DNA of 64,000 nucleotides. It comes from an uncultured Pelagibacteraceae bacterium (GTDB lineage Bacteria > Pseudomonadota > Alphaproteobacteria > Pelagibacterales > Pelagibacteraceae). The position numbers and the translations under genes are program-made. The notes below the pieces were generated by a model. It made no database searches and was not told the origin of the DNA. It saw only the letters and a program-made list of their open reading frames with translations. The stretch covers positions 62,001 to 126,000 of the forward strand of contig CACHLD010000001.1 of assembly GCA_902580565.1 (NCBI GenBank). Direction: 5' to 3'. This document shows, piece after piece, positions 8,297-18,315 of the stretch. How positions within the stretch are numbered: position 1 is the stretch's first letter; every line of letters starts with the position of its first letter.

Positions 8297-8322
8297 AAAA
8301 AGGGGGCCGAAGCCCCCTTTTT
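8297..8322. terminator. Bidirectional Rho-independent terminator
   Basis: GGGGGC (8302-8307), loop CGAA, GCCCCC (8312-8317) makes a 6-bp G+C stem flanked by a run of A on the left and T on the right, extending the stem and giving a U-tract on both strands. It lies between the convergent ThiE-like gene (ends 8294) and porin gene (ends 8343) and can serve both. Confidence 0.9.
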
Positions 8323-8342
8323 AATTTTAAACGTTCAGATAA

Positions 8343-9401
8343 TTAGAACGCAAAAGTCATTGCTATAATTGTATCTACAGCATCTTGACCATCTTTGTAA
8401 CTTAGATTTTCATAATCAGTTCTAGCTATTGATAGAGTTGCTCCACCTAAAGAGTAAGCTAATTGGACTGAGTCCACTTCTACGTCATAGTTAGTTGTTG
8501 ATGATGTTTGGTAGTTAGCTTCACCAGTCTCTGTAGTGTATGAAATTGATAGATCATCGTTTACTGCGTAAGCAATCGACATACCTGTGTTTTCATAATA
8601 CTCTACAGTTGTACCACCTGCAGTAATAGCAGTTGATTCCGGAGCTTTAAATGATTTTCCGTAACCTACTGTTACATTACCCATTGAGTATTTTGCAGCG
8701 TAAGCACCACCTTCTTCAGCTTGGTCGCCTGAATCATCAGTACCATTATCGTAATCGTTCTTCTCATAGTACGAAGCTGCTAGTGTTAATCCATCTATCG
8801 GCTTTGTTGTTAATGAGTAGAAAGAAGCTGAGTCACCAGATGACGCTTGTGTGTTTCCTGATTGACCATCAACTTTTTGATTACCGTGAGCTATTGAAGC
8901 TGTTGTACCAAATGGTAATTCTGGCGTGTGGTATTGAAGCGTTGCATATGAACCTTCGTCAGCTGGGTAAGTCATACCTTCGCTTAAACCAGTGTCAGAC
9001 GCAGATGTGTATGCAGAAGCATCCCACGCGTATTTTTTGTTATTTCCACACTCAGATACACAAACTTTTAATGTACCCATGTCATTCATAGTCAATGTAA
9101 CTTGAGTATCATCGTTTAATGCAGCACCTGGAGGTGTGTTAGAAGGTGAAGCAGCTGTATCACCTGTTGTAGTTGGGTCTAACTCCATAGAGTAAGTCCA
9201 TGTGAACCCGTTATCCATCTCACCGCTTGCAGTGAAATTTAACTCATTCGTAATACCAATACCATTATCTTTTTGCACACCAGATGAAGCATTGTAAGTC
9301 GCTTTAGCTGTACCGTTTACAGTTAACTCACCTGCTTTTGCTGATAGCATTAAAGACAAAGATGTAATAGCAACGAATAATATTTTAGTTATATTTTTCA
9401 T
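8343..9401 (-). CDS. Outer-membrane porin
   Basis: A 352-aa general porin. An N-terminal signal peptide with a hydrophobic stretch and an AKAGE cleavage region (about residue 23) is followed by a Gly/Ser/Thr/Asp-rich mature part with alternating beta-strand character. It includes a Cys pair in LKVCVSECGNN and ends with the C-terminal aromatic strand IIAMTFAF, the BAM recognition signal. Codon and base use is visibly less A+T-rich than neighbours, as expected for a very abundant protein. An AAGGAAA ribosome site precedes the ATG. It has its own terminator downstream and a 211-bp upstream region with repeat elements, so it is likely monocistronic and regulated. Confidence 0.88.
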   Translation of the reverse strand: MKNITKILFVAITSLSLMLSAKAGELTVNGTAKATYNASSGVQKDNGIGITNELNFTASGEMDNGFTWTYSMELDPTTTGDTAASPSNTPPGAALNDDTQVTLTMNDMGTLKVCVSECGNNKKYAWDASAYTSASDTGLSEGMTYPADEGSYATLQYHTPELPFGTTASIAHGNQKVDGQSGNTQASSGDSASFYSLTTKPIDGLTLAASYYEKNDYDNGTDDSGDQAEEGGAYAAKYSMGNVTVGYGKSFKAPESTAITAGGTTVEYYENTGMSIAYAVNDDLSISYTTETGEANYQTSSTTNYDVEVDSVQLAYSLGGATLSIARTDYENLSYKDGQDAVDTIIAMTFAF

Positions 9402-9420
9402 TTATTTTCCTTTGTTATTT

Positions 9421-9437
9421 GTTTTAATAATTAAAAC
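9421..9437. promoter_or_regulatory. Palindrome in the porin leader
   Basis: GTTTTAAT-A-ATTAAAAC is a perfect inverted repeat with 8-bp arms and a one-base centre, ending 20 bp upstream of the porin start. It could be an operator or a small leader hairpin. In DNA this A+T-rich such repeats also arise by chance, so function is only suggested by position. Confidence 0.35.
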
Positions 9438-9499
9438 GGTTTCTTATAACATTACCAGACGGCTACAATCCTCTGTATTAACCAATTTAATTGACTTTT

Positions 9500-9518
9500 T
9501 TGCATTATGTTGCATATT
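9500..9518. repeat. Tandem 10-bp direct repeat upstream of the porin
   Basis: TTGCATTAT (9500-9508) and TTGCATATT (9510-9518) repeat with a 10-bp period about 100 bp upstream of the porin start, in the divergent region shared with the DUF3576 gene. OmpR/PhoB-family regulators bind tandem sites with a 10-11 bp period, so this is a reasonable candidate binding site. The regulator is unknown. Confidence 0.35.
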
Positions 9519-9612
9519 TACAACAGACTATTCTTATTAAAAATTGAGTAAAATCAACGATATTTGAACTAATGTTTTGAAATATTTGATGGTTTAAACT
9601 AAAACTAATTAA

Positions 9613-10137
9613 ATGCTTAAAAAATTCCTCATTTTTTCACTTTTAAGTTTTTCTCTTGTGTCCTGTCAAGCTTTCAAACCTAAGAAAGTGGATACCAGAG
9701 ATATACCTACCAACGCACAAGAGAGAGCAAGAAAAAATATAGAAGAAGGTCGTGGAGCATCAATTGGCGGTCTTCTAGGGGTCGGCAGAGGAACAAATTT
9801 TGAATTTAGCACATCTAATCCAATGTGGAGAGCTTCACTTGAAATTCTTGATTTCTTACCTCTTTCAACGGTAGATTATTCTGGAGGAATTATTATTACA
9901 GATTGGTATTCAGAAAGTAGTGCAAATGACTCTCTAAAAATTTCGGTTCGATTTTTAGGAAACGAAATAAGAACAGAAAATTTAAAAGTTATAGTGCATA
10001 AAAAGATTTGTAAAAATAACTCTGATTGTAAGGTTTCTCAGCTAACAAATAGTAAAATTTCTGAAGAACTCTTGACTACCATTATTAGAAAAGCTGCTTT
10101 GTTGGAAAAAAAATCTAAAGAAAAATCAAAAAAATAA
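9613..10137 (+). CDS. DUF3576-family lipoprotein
   Basis: A 174-aa protein with a lipoprotein signal: [18 protein letters not shown], where LVSC is a lipobox and Cys18 would be lipidated. The mature part holds [36 protein letters not shown] and IITDWYS, typical of the alphaproteobacterial DUF3576 family, usually found directly before leuS, as here (8-bp gap). A C-terminal Lys/Glu-rich tail ends the protein. The role is unknown; placement with leuS-lptE suggests an envelope function. Confidence 0.85.
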   Translation: MLKKFLIFSLLSFSLVSCQAFKPKKVDTRDIPTNAQERARKNIEEGRGASIGGLLGVGRGTNFEFSTSNPMWRASLEILDFLPLSTVDYSGGIIITDWYSESSANDSLKISVRFLGNEIRTENLKVIVHKKICKNNSDCKVSQLTNSKISEELLTTIIRKAALLEKKSKEKSKK

Positions 10138-10145
10138 AAATTATT

Positions 10146-12683
10146 ATGGAAAGAATTAATTTTCAAGTCATTGAAAAAAAATGGCAAGATAAACACAAAG
10201 ATTTTAAATTATATAATAATGATCCCTCTGCTAAAAAATTCTATTGTCTTGAAATGTTTCCTTACCCCTCTGGCAAGATACACATGGGACATGTTCGTAA
10301 TTATACTATCGGAGATGTTATTGCTCGTTATAAATTTATGAAGGGATTTAATGTTCTTCATCCCATGGGCTGGGATGCTTTTGGTTTGCCTGCTGAAAAC
10401 GCAGCAAAACTAAACAACTTAAATCCAAAAAAATGGACTGAAGAAAATATAAATACTATGAGAAAACAACTACAAATGCTCGGTTTATCAATTGACTGGG
10501 ACTTAGAAATATCAACTTGCAGTCCCGAATATTATAAACATCAACAAGAATTATTTATAGATTTTTACAACAAAGGTTTGGTTTCTAGAAAAGAAACCTA
10601 CGTTAATTGGGATCCAGTCGAAAAAACAGTGCTTGCAAATGAACAAGTTATAAATGGAAAAGGGTGGAGATCAAATGCTGTTGTAGAAAGAAAGAAATTA
10701 TCCCAATGGTTCTTTAATATAACCAAATTTTCAAATGAACTTTTAAATGACCTAGAAGGTCTTAAAGGCTGGCCTGAAAAAGTAAGATTGATGCAAAAAA
10801 ACTGGATAGGAAAATCGATTGGTTGTGAATTAGATTTTCAAATTACAGACCAAAAACAAAAAATAAAAATATTCACTACCAGACCAGACACGATTTTTGG
10901 TGCTAGTTTTATTGCAGTTTCAGTGGATCATGAGGTTTGTAAAACTTTTAAAGACAACCCTGAATTCGAGAAGTTTAAACAAGAATGTTCAAAAATTGGT
11001 ACAACTGAGGAGGCTTTAGCTAATGCAGAAAAATTAGGATTTAATACTCAATTTCATGTTGACCATCCATTCTTAAAAGGTAAAAAAATTCCAATTTTTG
11101 TTGCCAATTTTGTTTTGATGGATTATGGGAATGGAGCTATTTTTGGTTGTCCAGCTCACGATCAAAGAGACTTTGATTTTGCAAAAAAATATAAACTTCC
11201 AATTATTCGAGTTGTATCTGATGCAGATAATTCAAATGATGGAGACAAAATGAAAGAGGCATTTACTGGTAATGGGAAAATGGTAAATTCCGAGTTTTTA
11301 AACAATCTTGATGTTGAGAAAGCTAAAAACGTTATTATTGATAAAATTGAAAATATTAAAATCGGAAAAAAACAAACGTTATTTAGACTTAAAGATTGGG
11401 GGATCTCAAGACAAAGATATTGGGGTTGTCCTATTCCGATGATTTATTTAGAAGATGGGTCAGTTGTTCCAGTAGATAAGAGCGAGCTTCCAATTACTCT
11501 TCCAAATGAGGTAGATTTAAAATCTAGTGGAAACCCATTACAAAATCACCCCACTTGGAAGAAAACTACTGATAAAAAAACTGGTAAACCTGCAATTAGG
11601 GAGACAGATACTCTAGACACTTTTGTAGACTCCTCTTGGTATTTTATAAGATTCTGTTCCCCTAAATACGAAAAAGCACCTTACGATGAAAAAAAGGTAA
11701 ATTATTGGATGTCAGTAGATCAGTACATAGGAGGAATAGAGCACGCAATACTCCATTTACTTTATTCTCGATTTTTTATGAAAGCGATAAAAAAGTGCGA
11801 TAAAAATATAAAATATTCTGAACCTTTTAAAAATTTATTTACTCAAGGAATGGTTTGTCACGAAACCTACCAAGATTTAAAAGGTCAATGGCTTTATCCT
11901 GATGAAGTAGAAAAGGTATCAAAAGATAGTATGATTAAAAAATTAGATAAAACAAAAGTGAAAGTTGGTCCTTCCGAGTCAATGTCAAAATCTAAAAAAA
12001 ATACTATTGATCCAGAAACTATGATTAAACAATATGGAGCTGATGCTGTAAGATGGTTTATCTTGTCTGATAGTCCTCCAGAAAAAGATGTTCAATGGTC
12101 AGATACAGGAGTAGTTTCATCTAATAAATTTTTGCAAAAAATTTGGAATTTAAATCAACTTGTTTTGAAAAGAAAAACATCAAAAGTGAGTAGAGTTGCA
12201 AATAAAGATTTTATTAATAAGATTGATCAGTATATTTTTAAAATTGATAAATCGATAAATAGTTTTCAATTGAATGTTTCAATTGCTCAATTCTACGAAA
12301 TTTACAAGTATTTCAATGAGTCTTTAAAGTTAGAAATTAGTGATAAAACCTTTGTTGAAAGCATGATTAAAATTATGAAATTAATGATTCCTTTTACTCC
12401 CCATTTAGCTTACGAATGTTTGTCAAATCTAAAATGTAATGAAATGAATAAATGGCCTAATATCAATAAAAAAGCCGTTGAAAATGCTAATATTAACATG
12501 GTTATTCAGATAAATGGAAGAACTAGAGACGTTTTAAATGTTGCGAAAGATATAACTGAAAATGACATTGAAGATTTAATTAAAAAAGACTCAAAAGCAA
12601 AAAAATATTTGGTAGATAAAAAAATCATTAAAACTATCTTTGTTAAAAATAAGATAATAAATTACATTATTAAAAATCAATGA
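10146..12683 (+). CDS. leuS: Leucyl-tRNA synthetase
   Basis: Class I aminoacyl-tRNA synthetase charging tRNA-Leu. 845 aa, normal length. The HIGH motif appears as HMGH (46-49) in [14 protein letters not shown], and the KMSKS loop is SMSKSKKN (about 615-622). In between lies the CP1 editing domain with [12 protein letters not shown] and the [13 protein letters not shown] block. [12 protein letters not shown] and [14 protein letters not shown] are typical. It overlaps lptE by 4 bp, giving the leuS-lptE-holA order known from many proteobacteria. Confidence 0.98.
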   Translation: MERINFQVIEKKWQDKHKDFKLYNNDPSAKKFYCLEMFPYPSGKIHMGHVRNYTIGDVIARYKFMKGFNVLHPMGWDAFGLPAENAAKLNNLNPKKWTEENINTMRKQLQMLGLSIDWDLEISTCSPEYYKHQQELFIDFYNKGLVSRKETYVNWDPVEKTVLANEQVINGKGWRSNAVVERKKLSQWFFNITKFSNELLNDLEGLKGWPEKVRLMQKNWIGKSIGCELDFQITDQKQKIKIFTTRPDTIFGASFIAVSVDHEVCKTFKDNPEFEKFKQECSKIGTTEEALANAEKLGFNTQFHVDHPFLKGKKIPIFVANFVLMDYGNGAIFGCPAHDQRDFDFAKKYKLPIIRVVSDADNSNDGDKMKEAFTGNGKMVNSEFLNNLDVEKAKNVIIDKIENIKIGKKQTLFRLKDWGISRQRYWGCPIPMIYLEDGSVVPVDKSELPITLPNEVDLKSSGNPLQNHPTWKKTTDKKTGKPAIRETDTLDTFVDSSWYFIRFCSPKYEKAPYDEKKVNYWMSVDQYIGGIEHAILHLLYSRFFMKAIKKCDKNIKYSEPFKNLFTQGMVCHETYQDLKGQWLYPDEVEKVSKDSMIKKLDKTKVKVGPSESMSKSKKNTIDPETMIKQYGADAVRWFILSDSPPEKDVQWSDTGVVSSNKFLQKIWNLNQLVLKRKTSKVSRVANKDFINKIDQYIFKIDKSINSFQLNVSIAQFYEIYKYFNESLKLEISDKTFVESMIKIMKLMIPFTPHLAYECLSNLKCNEMNKWPNINKKAVENANINMVIQINGRTRDVLNVAKDITENDIEDLIKKDSKAKKYLVDKKIIKTIFVKNKIINYIIKNQ

Positions 12684-13156
12684 AAAAAATATTTATAAAT
12701 ATTCTGCTTCTAAATACTTTCTTTTTACTTTTACATTGCGGATTTAAAACTGTTGATAGATCAAAAATTAGTGATTTTACAATTAAAGAGATAAACACAA
12801 TAGGCAATAAAAGAATTAATTTTAAGATCAAGAACAACTTAATGTTAAATTCAGTTGCAAATAGCACCAATATTTTGAGTATCAATGTTAAAACTAAAAA
12901 AGTAAAAGAAGTTAAAGAAAAAAATATAAAAAATGAAATTACAAAATATCAAATTATTTTAACAAGCAACATAAATTTTAAATCTACACAACAGGAAAAG
13001 GATGCAAGTTTTAATGTTGAAACTAGAGGCGATTATTTAGTAGGTAATAACTATTCTAGTACTCTCAATAATGAAAAGAGATTAATAGATAATTTGGTAG
13101 AAAACCTATCTGAAAAAATAATTAATCAAATAAATATTAAACTCGATGATATTTAA
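12680..13156 (+). CDS. lptE: LPS-assembly lipoprotein LptE (likely)
   Basis: 158 aa. The N-terminus [23 protein letters not shown] is a lipoprotein signal with Cys at about residue 20, followed by GFK as in many LptE proteins. The rest is a small mixed fold without enzyme motifs, rich in Asn/Lys/Ile, with an NETRGDY-like region before C-terminal helices. LptE plugs the LptD translocon. Sequence similarity is faint, as usual for LptE; the call rests mainly on the lipobox and on lying between leuS and holA. It overlaps holA by 11 bp. Confidence 0.75.
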   Translation: MKKIFINILLLNTFFLLLHCGFKTVDRSKISDFTIKEINTIGNKRINFKIKNNLMLNSVANSTNILSINVKTKKVKEVKEKNIKNEITKYQIILTSNINFKSTQQEKDASFNVETRGDYLVGNNYSSTLNNEKRLIDNLVENLSEKIINQINIKLDDI

Positions 13157-14144
13157 AAGTTATTTACTAGAAAAAAATGTTGGGCAAATAAATAAATGTA
13201 AAATATTTATGTTTTACGGAGAGAACGAAGGCTTAAAAAAGGAATTTAAAAAAAAACTTAAAAATGAATATAATAATTTTGAGGTACTAAATTTCTTTCA
13301 GGAAGAAATTTTAAAAGACAAAAATTTATTAATTAAAGAGATTGAGAACAAATCCTTATTTAATAAAGAAAAATTAATTTTTGTTGAACAATCTAATGAC
13401 AAACTTTTAAAGATTGCTGAAGAAATAGTTGATAAATTAAAAGAAGAAAAAGTTTTTATATTTTCAAATTTACTAGATAAGAAATCAAAATTAAGAAGTT
13501 ATTTTGAGAAATCAAAGGAATGCGGTATTGCGGCCTGCTATAAAGATAACGAGATAACAATTAAAAAGATTATAATAGAAAAACTTAAAGGATTTGAGGG
13601 ATTAAACAATCAAGTTGTGAGCACAATATTGCAAAGCACTGGCTTAGATAGAGACAAGGTTGATAATGAAATTCAAAAGATTAGAAGTTGTTTTCAAAAT
13701 AAGTATTTAGATATAGAAAAGATTAATTTATTGCTTAATCTAAATAGCAATGAGGATTTTAATCAACTTAAAGACGAAGCGTTAAATGGCAATAAAATCA
13801 AGACGAATAAGCTTCTTTCTGACACTGTTTTTGAAAATGAAAACTTCATTTATTATCTGAATTCTATTAATCAAAGAATTAATAAGCTTTATGAAATTGA
13901 AATAGAGAAAAAAAACCAAAATAGTATTGATTTTATCATTTCAAACATGAAACCACCAGTATTTTGGAAAGATAAACCTATCTTGGTAGAACAATCAAAA
14001 AAATGGAATTCCTATAAACTGAAAGCAGCGTTAAAAAAAACTTTTAACGTGGAATTATTAATAAAATCAAACTCATCAATTAGAAAAGATTTATTGATTA
14101 AAAATTTAATTGTCGGGCTTTGTTCCGATGCTAATTCTTTTTAA
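13146..14144 (+). CDS. holA: DNA polymerase III subunit delta
   Basis: Clamp-loader subunit that opens the beta clamp. 332 aa. The start of domain I shows CKIFMFYGENEGLKKEF in place of the usual LYGxdxxL block. A central EIQKIR motif and the C-terminal PPVFWKDKPILVEQSKKW segment match the HolA pattern in which F(W)K is followed by a helix bundle. Short N-terminal hydrophobic/charged pattern and position after lptE support the call. The end overlaps the convergent parB gene by 14 bp. Confidence 0.88.
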   Translation: MIFKSYLLEKNVGQINKCKIFMFYGENEGLKKEFKKKLKNEYNNFEVLNFFQEEILKDKNLLIKEIENKSLFNKEKLIFVEQSNDKLLKIAEEIVDKLKEEKVFIFSNLLDKKSKLRSYFEKSKECGIAACYKDNEITIKKIIIEKLKGFEGLNNQVVSTILQSTGLDRDKVDNEIQKIRSCFQNKYLDIEKINLLLNLNSNEDFNQLKDEALNGNKIKTNKLLSDTVFENENFIYYLNSINQRINKLYEIEIEKKNQNSIDFIISNMKPPVFWKDKPILVEQSKKWNSYKLKAALKKTFNVELLIKSNSSIRKDLLIKNLIVGLCSDANSF

Positions 14145-14997
14145 GTAAGTTTGATATTAACTCGAATTGCTCTAAATTTTTATATTCAATTGTTATTTTA
14201 CCTGAGTTATCCTTTTTGTTTTGGATAAGGACGGATAAACCTAGTCTATCTTGTATCTTATTTTGTTCTTCTAATATATTCGAGTTAATTTTAATTTGTC
14301 CAGATTTTTGTGGAGCTTTTTTTTTTCTTACAAGCATTTCAACGCTCCTAGAGCTTAAATTTTTTGCAACTATTTCCTCTGCAATATTGGTTGCGCTTGG
14401 TAGACCTATTAAAGGTCTTGCCTGACCAGCGGTTAATGACCCCTCTTCTATTAATCCAATTACATCTTTTGGTAAGGTTAATAATCTTAGTGTATTACTT
14501 ATATGGCTTCTGCTTTTAGACATAAAACGAGCAATTTTTTCGTGATCGTATTTGAATTCATCTGAAAGTCTTTGATAACCCTTTGCTTCCTCAATTATAT
14601 TTAAATCATCACGTTGAATGTTTTCTACTATCGCTACTTCCAATGACTCTCTATCATCCAGATCCAAAACTACTATTGGAACATCATGTAATCCTGCCCT
14701 TTGAGCTGCAATCCACCTTCTTTCACCAGCTACAATTTCAAATCTGCCCGGATCAAGTTTATCTTCTCTGACTGCGATCGGTTGAATAATGCCATTTTTC
14801 TTAATAGAATTAGTCAATTCCTCTAATTTTGCTTCATCAAAGTTAATTCTAGGTTGGTATTTATTTGGAGTTAAATCCCCTATATTAGCTTTACTTTTGT
14901 TGATTTTTATTGCCGACTCTTGATTAGAATTTGATTTATGGTCTCCAAATAAGGCTTTTAAACCTCTTCCTAAACCTTTTTTTTTAGAAGTACTCAT
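14131..14997 (-). CDS. parB: Chromosome-partitioning protein ParB
   Basis: parS-binding CTPase clamp of 288 aa. It starts with the short basic KKKGLGRGLKALFGDH leader, which contacts ParA. The N-terminal domain has NKYQPRINFDE and the CTP-binding GERRWIAAQRAG box with VAIVENIQRDDLN. A helix-turn-helix follows (HEKIARFMSKSRSHISNTLRLL). A lysine-rich linker leads to the C-terminal dimerisation domain. It overlaps parA by 4 bp. Two parS-like sites lie about 1-2 kb away in rsmG. Confidence 0.97.
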   Translation of the reverse strand: MSTSKKKGLGRGLKALFGDHKSNSNQESAIKINKSKANIGDLTPNKYQPRINFDEAKLEELTNSIKKNGIIQPIAVREDKLDPGRFEIVAGERRWIAAQRAGLHDVPIVVLDLDDRESLEVAIVENIQRDDLNIIEEAKGYQRLSDEFKYDHEKIARFMSKSRSHISNTLRLLTLPKDVIGLIEEGSLTAGQARPLIGLPSATNIAEEIVAKNLSSRSVEMLVRKKKAPQKSGQIKINSNILEEQNKIQDRLGLSVLIQNKKDNSGKITIEYKNLEQFELISNLLKKN

Positions 14998-15794
14998 GCT
15001 GCGCTCTCCACATCTGAGCTATTGCTTTTAACAAATTCTTCAGCAAGTTTAAAATAAGATTTACTTCCTAGACAACTTTTGTCATATACGACACAAGGCA
15101 AACCATGTGACGGAGCTTCGGAGAGTCTTACATTTCTGGGTATTACGGTTTTGTAAACTTTGTCCTTAAAATAATTTCTTGCCTCTTTATCAACTTGAGA
15201 TGACAATTTATTTCTTTTGTCAAACATAGTTAGTAAAATACCTCTCACCTTTAAATGAGGGTTAAGGTTTACTTTTATTCTATCTATAGTTTTTACAAGT
15301 TGAGTTATTCCTTCGAGCGCAAAAAATTCTGTTTGTAAAGGCACCAATATTTCATTGGATGCTACTAAGGCCATAATAGTTAATAAGCTTAAGGAAGGAG
15401 GGCAATCAATAAATATATGATCATAGTCCGACAAAATATTAGTATCACCATCTAATATTTGTTTGAGTACAAATGCTCTATCAGAGTCGTTTGCAGTTTC
15501 AACTTCGAGGCCTGATAAATTTACATGAGATCCAATGATATCTAAATTTGTAATTTCAGTTTTTCTTATTGCATCTTTAAGATTTATTTTTTTTATCAAT
15601 AAATTATAAACATTATTTTCTTCATTATTGTTTGACCCTCCTAATCCAGTTGTTGCATTACCTTGAGGGTCTAGATCTATGATCAAATTCTTTTGACCCA
15701 AAATGGACAGTGCAGTAGCTAGATTAATTACTGTAGTAGTTTTTCCTACCCCGCCTTTTTGATTAATGACTGCTATAGTTGTTTTGTTTCTCAT
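14994..15794 (-). CDS. parA: Chromosome-partitioning ATPase ParA
   Basis: 266-aa deviant-Walker ATPase that moves ParB-bound origins. The Walker A signature KGGVGKTT is at 13-20, followed by LIIDLDPQGNATTGLG, the HIFIDCPPSLSLL Walker B region and GILLTMFDKRN. It is followed by parB (4-bp overlap) and preceded by rsmG (4-bp overlap), the common mnmG-rsmG-parA-parB order near bacterial origins. Confidence 0.97.
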   Translation of the reverse strand: MRNKTTIAVINQKGGVGKTTTVINLATALSILGQKNLIIDLDPQGNATTGLGGSNNNEENNVYNLLIKKINLKDAIRKTEITNLDIIGSHVNLSGLEVETANDSDRAFVLKQILDGDTNILSDYDHIFIDCPPSLSLLTIMALVASNEILVPLQTEFFALEGITQLVKTIDRIKVNLNPHLKVRGILLTMFDKRNKLSSQVDKEARNYFKDKVYKTVIPRNVRLSEAPSHGLPCVVYDKSCLGSKSYFKLAEEFVKSNSSDVESAA

Positions 15795-16408
15795 TTTTTT
15801 ACGTTTAAAATAATAATTTTAGAATCTTTATCTGTAATGCTCCTTACTAACTTATAACTATAATTTTTATCGAAAGATATATTATTAATTTCAGTTTGTG
15901 CATTTTTTCCCTTTAAAATTATGATTTTATGGGGTTTTTTTATATTTTCACGTGAAATTTTAATTAAACTATCCATTTTTTTAAAAGCTCTACAGACAAT
16001 TAGGTCTGAAGTTATTTTTTGATCATATAAATTGCCTATTATATCATAAGTTAATTTTAGTTTATCTCTTATATTTTTCAAAAAGTCTCTTTTTACAGGA
16101 GATTTTTCATATAATTTCACGTGAAACGTGTTTTTTTCGTTAAATATGGAAATAACTAGCCCAGGAAATCCAGCACCAGTACCAAAATCAGCAATTTCTC
16201 TCACTTTTGGCCCAATATATTTTACAATTTGAGCTGAATCAAGAATATGCCTATGCCAAGCTAATTTTTCAGTGCTTTTTGATATCAGATTGTATTTATT
16301 ATTGTATTCCAAAAGACTTTTATGAAAAATAAGAAGCTTATTGATTGAATTTCTTGAAAAAAAAAGCTTTTTTTCCAAAATTGAAAGAACCTCATCCCGA
16401 TGCATCAA
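15791..16408 (-). CDS. rsmG: 16S rRNA (guanine527-N7)-methyltransferase RsmG
   Basis: 205-aa SAM-dependent methyltransferase. [13 protein letters not shown] and the SAM-binding loop [18 protein letters not shown] are diagnostic; [15 protein letters not shown] follows. It overlaps mnmG (upstream) and parA (downstream) by 4 bp each. Two copies of the ParB-target core TTTCACGTGAAA lie inside the coding sequence, so part of the codon choice is constrained by chromosome segregation. Confidence 0.95.
   Translation of the reverse strand: MMHRDEVLSILEKKLFFSRNSINKLLIFHKSLLEYNNKYNLISKSTEKLAWHRHILDSAQIVKYIGPKVREIADFGTGAGFPGLVISIFNEKNTFHVKLYEKSPVKRDFLKNIRDKLKLTYDIIGNLYDQKITSDLIVCRAFKKMDSLIKISRENIKKPHKIIILKGKNAQTEINNISFDKNYSYKLVRSITDKDSKIIILNVKK
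15944..15959. promoter_or_regulatory. parS-like centromere site 1
   Basis: ATTTTCACGTGAAATT contains a perfect 12-bp palindromic core TTTCACGTGAAA (15946-15957). The widely conserved bacterial parS is TGTTTCACGTGAAACA; the match is 12 of 16, with all mismatches in the outer two positions of each side. It lies in rsmG next to parAB, a typical location. Confidence 0.8.
16113..16128. promoter_or_regulatory. parS-like centromere site 2
   Basis: AATTTCACGTGAAACG carries the same perfect core TTTCACGTGAAA (16115-16126) and matches 13 of 16 positions of the parS consensus. It lies 169 bp from site 1 in the same gene. These are the only two occurrences of this 12-mer core that I see in the window. 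Confidence 0.83.
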
Positions 16409-18273
16409 GCTGGAATTTTCAATTTTTTCTTTTTAAGACTTGATAATATTAAAATAATTGCAGCCGGAGTTACACCATCTACTCTTGAAGCTTGTCCAAG
16501 AGTGCTAGGCCTTATTTTGTTAAGCTTAAATTTAATTTCATTAGAAAGGCCACTTAAATTGTCGTAATTAAACTCTTTAGGTATTTTAACACTCTCATCT
16601 TTTTTAAAAGCTTTAATATCGTTTAATTGGCGTTCCAAATATCCTAAATAGTGAGCATCAATTTCAACCTGTCTATCGAGAGCCTTATTGTAGAAGGGGA
16701 TATTAGGAAATAATTGCCTTATTTTAGCCATATTTACATTTCTCTGACCAATAATCTCCATGGCTGATCTTTTTACACCATCCATAGCAATCTTTATAGA
16801 AAATTTTTTAGCTTCATTTGGTGACATAAAATTTGTCTTTAAAAAATTTGAAAGTCTATGCAATTTTTTTTCTTTATCTAAAAATAGTTTTTCGCGATCT
16901 TTTCCAACTAATCGAATTTTTATACCTAGATTTGTTAATCGTTGATCGGCATTATCAGCTCTTAAAATTAATCTGTATTCAGCTCTTGACGTGAACATTC
17001 TATAAGGTTCAGTAACGCCCTTTGTTATTAAGTCATCTATCATAACTCCAATATAAGAGTTTGATCTATCTAAAATTAATTCCTTTTGTTTTAATATTTT
17101 TAGTCCTGCATTAATACCTGCTATCAAACCTTGTGCTGCGGCCTCTTCATATCCTGTAGTTCCATTAATTTGTCCAGCTAGAAATAAAGAATTAATCTTT
17201 TTGGTCTCCAGAGTAGCTTTCAGTTCTCTGGGATCTACATAATCATATTCTATTGCATATCCTGCTCTTTTCATCCTTACACTCTCTAAACCCTTGATTT
17301 TTGCCAATATTTTGAGCTGTATTTCTTCTGGCAAAGAGGTAGAAATACCATTTGGGTAGATAGTGTTATCTAGCAACCCTTCTGGTTCTAGAAAAATCTG
17401 GTGCTTTTGTTTATCCTTAAATTTTACTATTTTATCTTCTATAGAAGGACAATAACGAGGTCCAACTCCTTTTATATTTCCAGAGTACATAGCACTTCTA
17501 GAAATGTTATCACTTATAATCTTGTGAACTTCATTATTGGTATAAGTCATCCCGCACTTAATTTGCTTGTTGTCAATCTTATTAGTTAAGAAAGAGAAAT
17601 AATAATGATCATCATCAGCTGGCTGCATTTCTAACTCATCGTAATTAATTGTATCTCCATCTAATCTAGGAGGTGTTCCAGTTTTTAATCTTCCAATCAT
17701 CATTTTAAATTTTGCTAGTTGTTCACTTAAACCAGTAGATGGTTTTTCATCATAGCGACCTGCTGGAATCTGGGTTTCGCCTATATGTATTAAACCATTC
17801 AAAAACGTTCCTGTCGTCAGGATCAATTCTTTAGTTCTTACTTCCTTACCGCTTTGACAAACAAATCCTATAACTTTGTTATCATTAAATAAAAATTTAA
17901 CTACTGGATCAGCTATAACTTTTAAATTTTTGTAATTTAGTAAAATTTTTTGCATATGCTCCTTGTAAAGAGCCCTATCTGACTGAGTCCTTGGTCCTTG
18001 AACTGCTGGACCACGACTCCTATTTAATAATCTGAATTGGATACCTGATTTATCAGCTACAACGCCCATTATACCATCTAAAGCATCGATTTCTCTTACA
18101 AGATGCCCTTTTCCAAGTCCTCCGATAGCGGGATTACATGACATTTCACCAATAGTCTCGATTTTATGCGTAAAAAGAGCAGTATTTACGCCCATTCTAG
18201 CGGATGCTGCTGCTGCCTCACATCCGGCATGTCCTCCACCTATAACTACTACATCATAGCTTTGTTTTGTCAT
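16405..18273 (-). CDS. mnmG: tRNA uridine-5-carboxymethylaminomethyl modification enzyme MnmG (GidA)
   Basis: FAD-dependent partner of MnmE that modifies the wobble uridine of several tRNAs. 622 aa, normal. The FAD fold [14 protein letters not shown] is at the N-terminus, with [51 protein letters not shown] and the C-terminal helical MnmE-binding domain ([20 protein letters not shown], then [14 protein letters not shown]). It is followed by rsmG and preceded at 42 bp by mnmE. Confidence 0.98.
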   Translation of the reverse strand: MTKQSYDVVVIGGGHAGCEAAAASARMGVNTALFTHKIETIGEMSCNPAIGGLGKGHLVREIDALDGIMGVVADKSGIQFRLLNRSRGPAVQGPRTQSDRALYKEHMQKILLNYKNLKVIADPVVKFLFNDNKVIGFVCQSGKEVRTKELILTTGTFLNGLIHIGETQIPAGRYDEKPSTGLSEQLAKFKMMIGRLKTGTPPRLDGDTINYDELEMQPADDDHYYFSFLTNKIDNKQIKCGMTYTNNEVHKIISDNISRSAMYSGNIKGVGPRYCPSIEDKIVKFKDKQKHQIFLEPEGLLDNTIYPNGISTSLPEEIQLKILAKIKGLESVRMKRAGYAIEYDYVDPRELKATLETKKINSLFLAGQINGTTGYEEAAAQGLIAGINAGLKILKQKELILDRSNSYIGVMIDDLITKGVTEPYRMFTSRAEYRLILRADNADQRLTNLGIKIRLVGKDREKLFLDKEKKLHRLSNFLKTNFMSPNEAKKFSIKIAMDGVKRSAMEIIGQRNVNMAKIRQLFPNIPFYNKALDRQVEIDAHYLGYLERQLNDIKAFKKDESVKIPKEFNYDNLSGLSNEIKFKLNKIRPSTLGQASRVDGVTPAAIILILSSLKKKKLKIPA

Positions 18274-18315
18274 TCCGTGAATGTAAACGTCTAGATTAAG
18301 AATACAAGAAGTATT

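Noticed and set aside
8651-9091. 146-codon plus-strand ORF inside the porin gene
   Set aside because: Shadow of the porin; no start signal, composition follows the antisense of the beta-barrel repeats.
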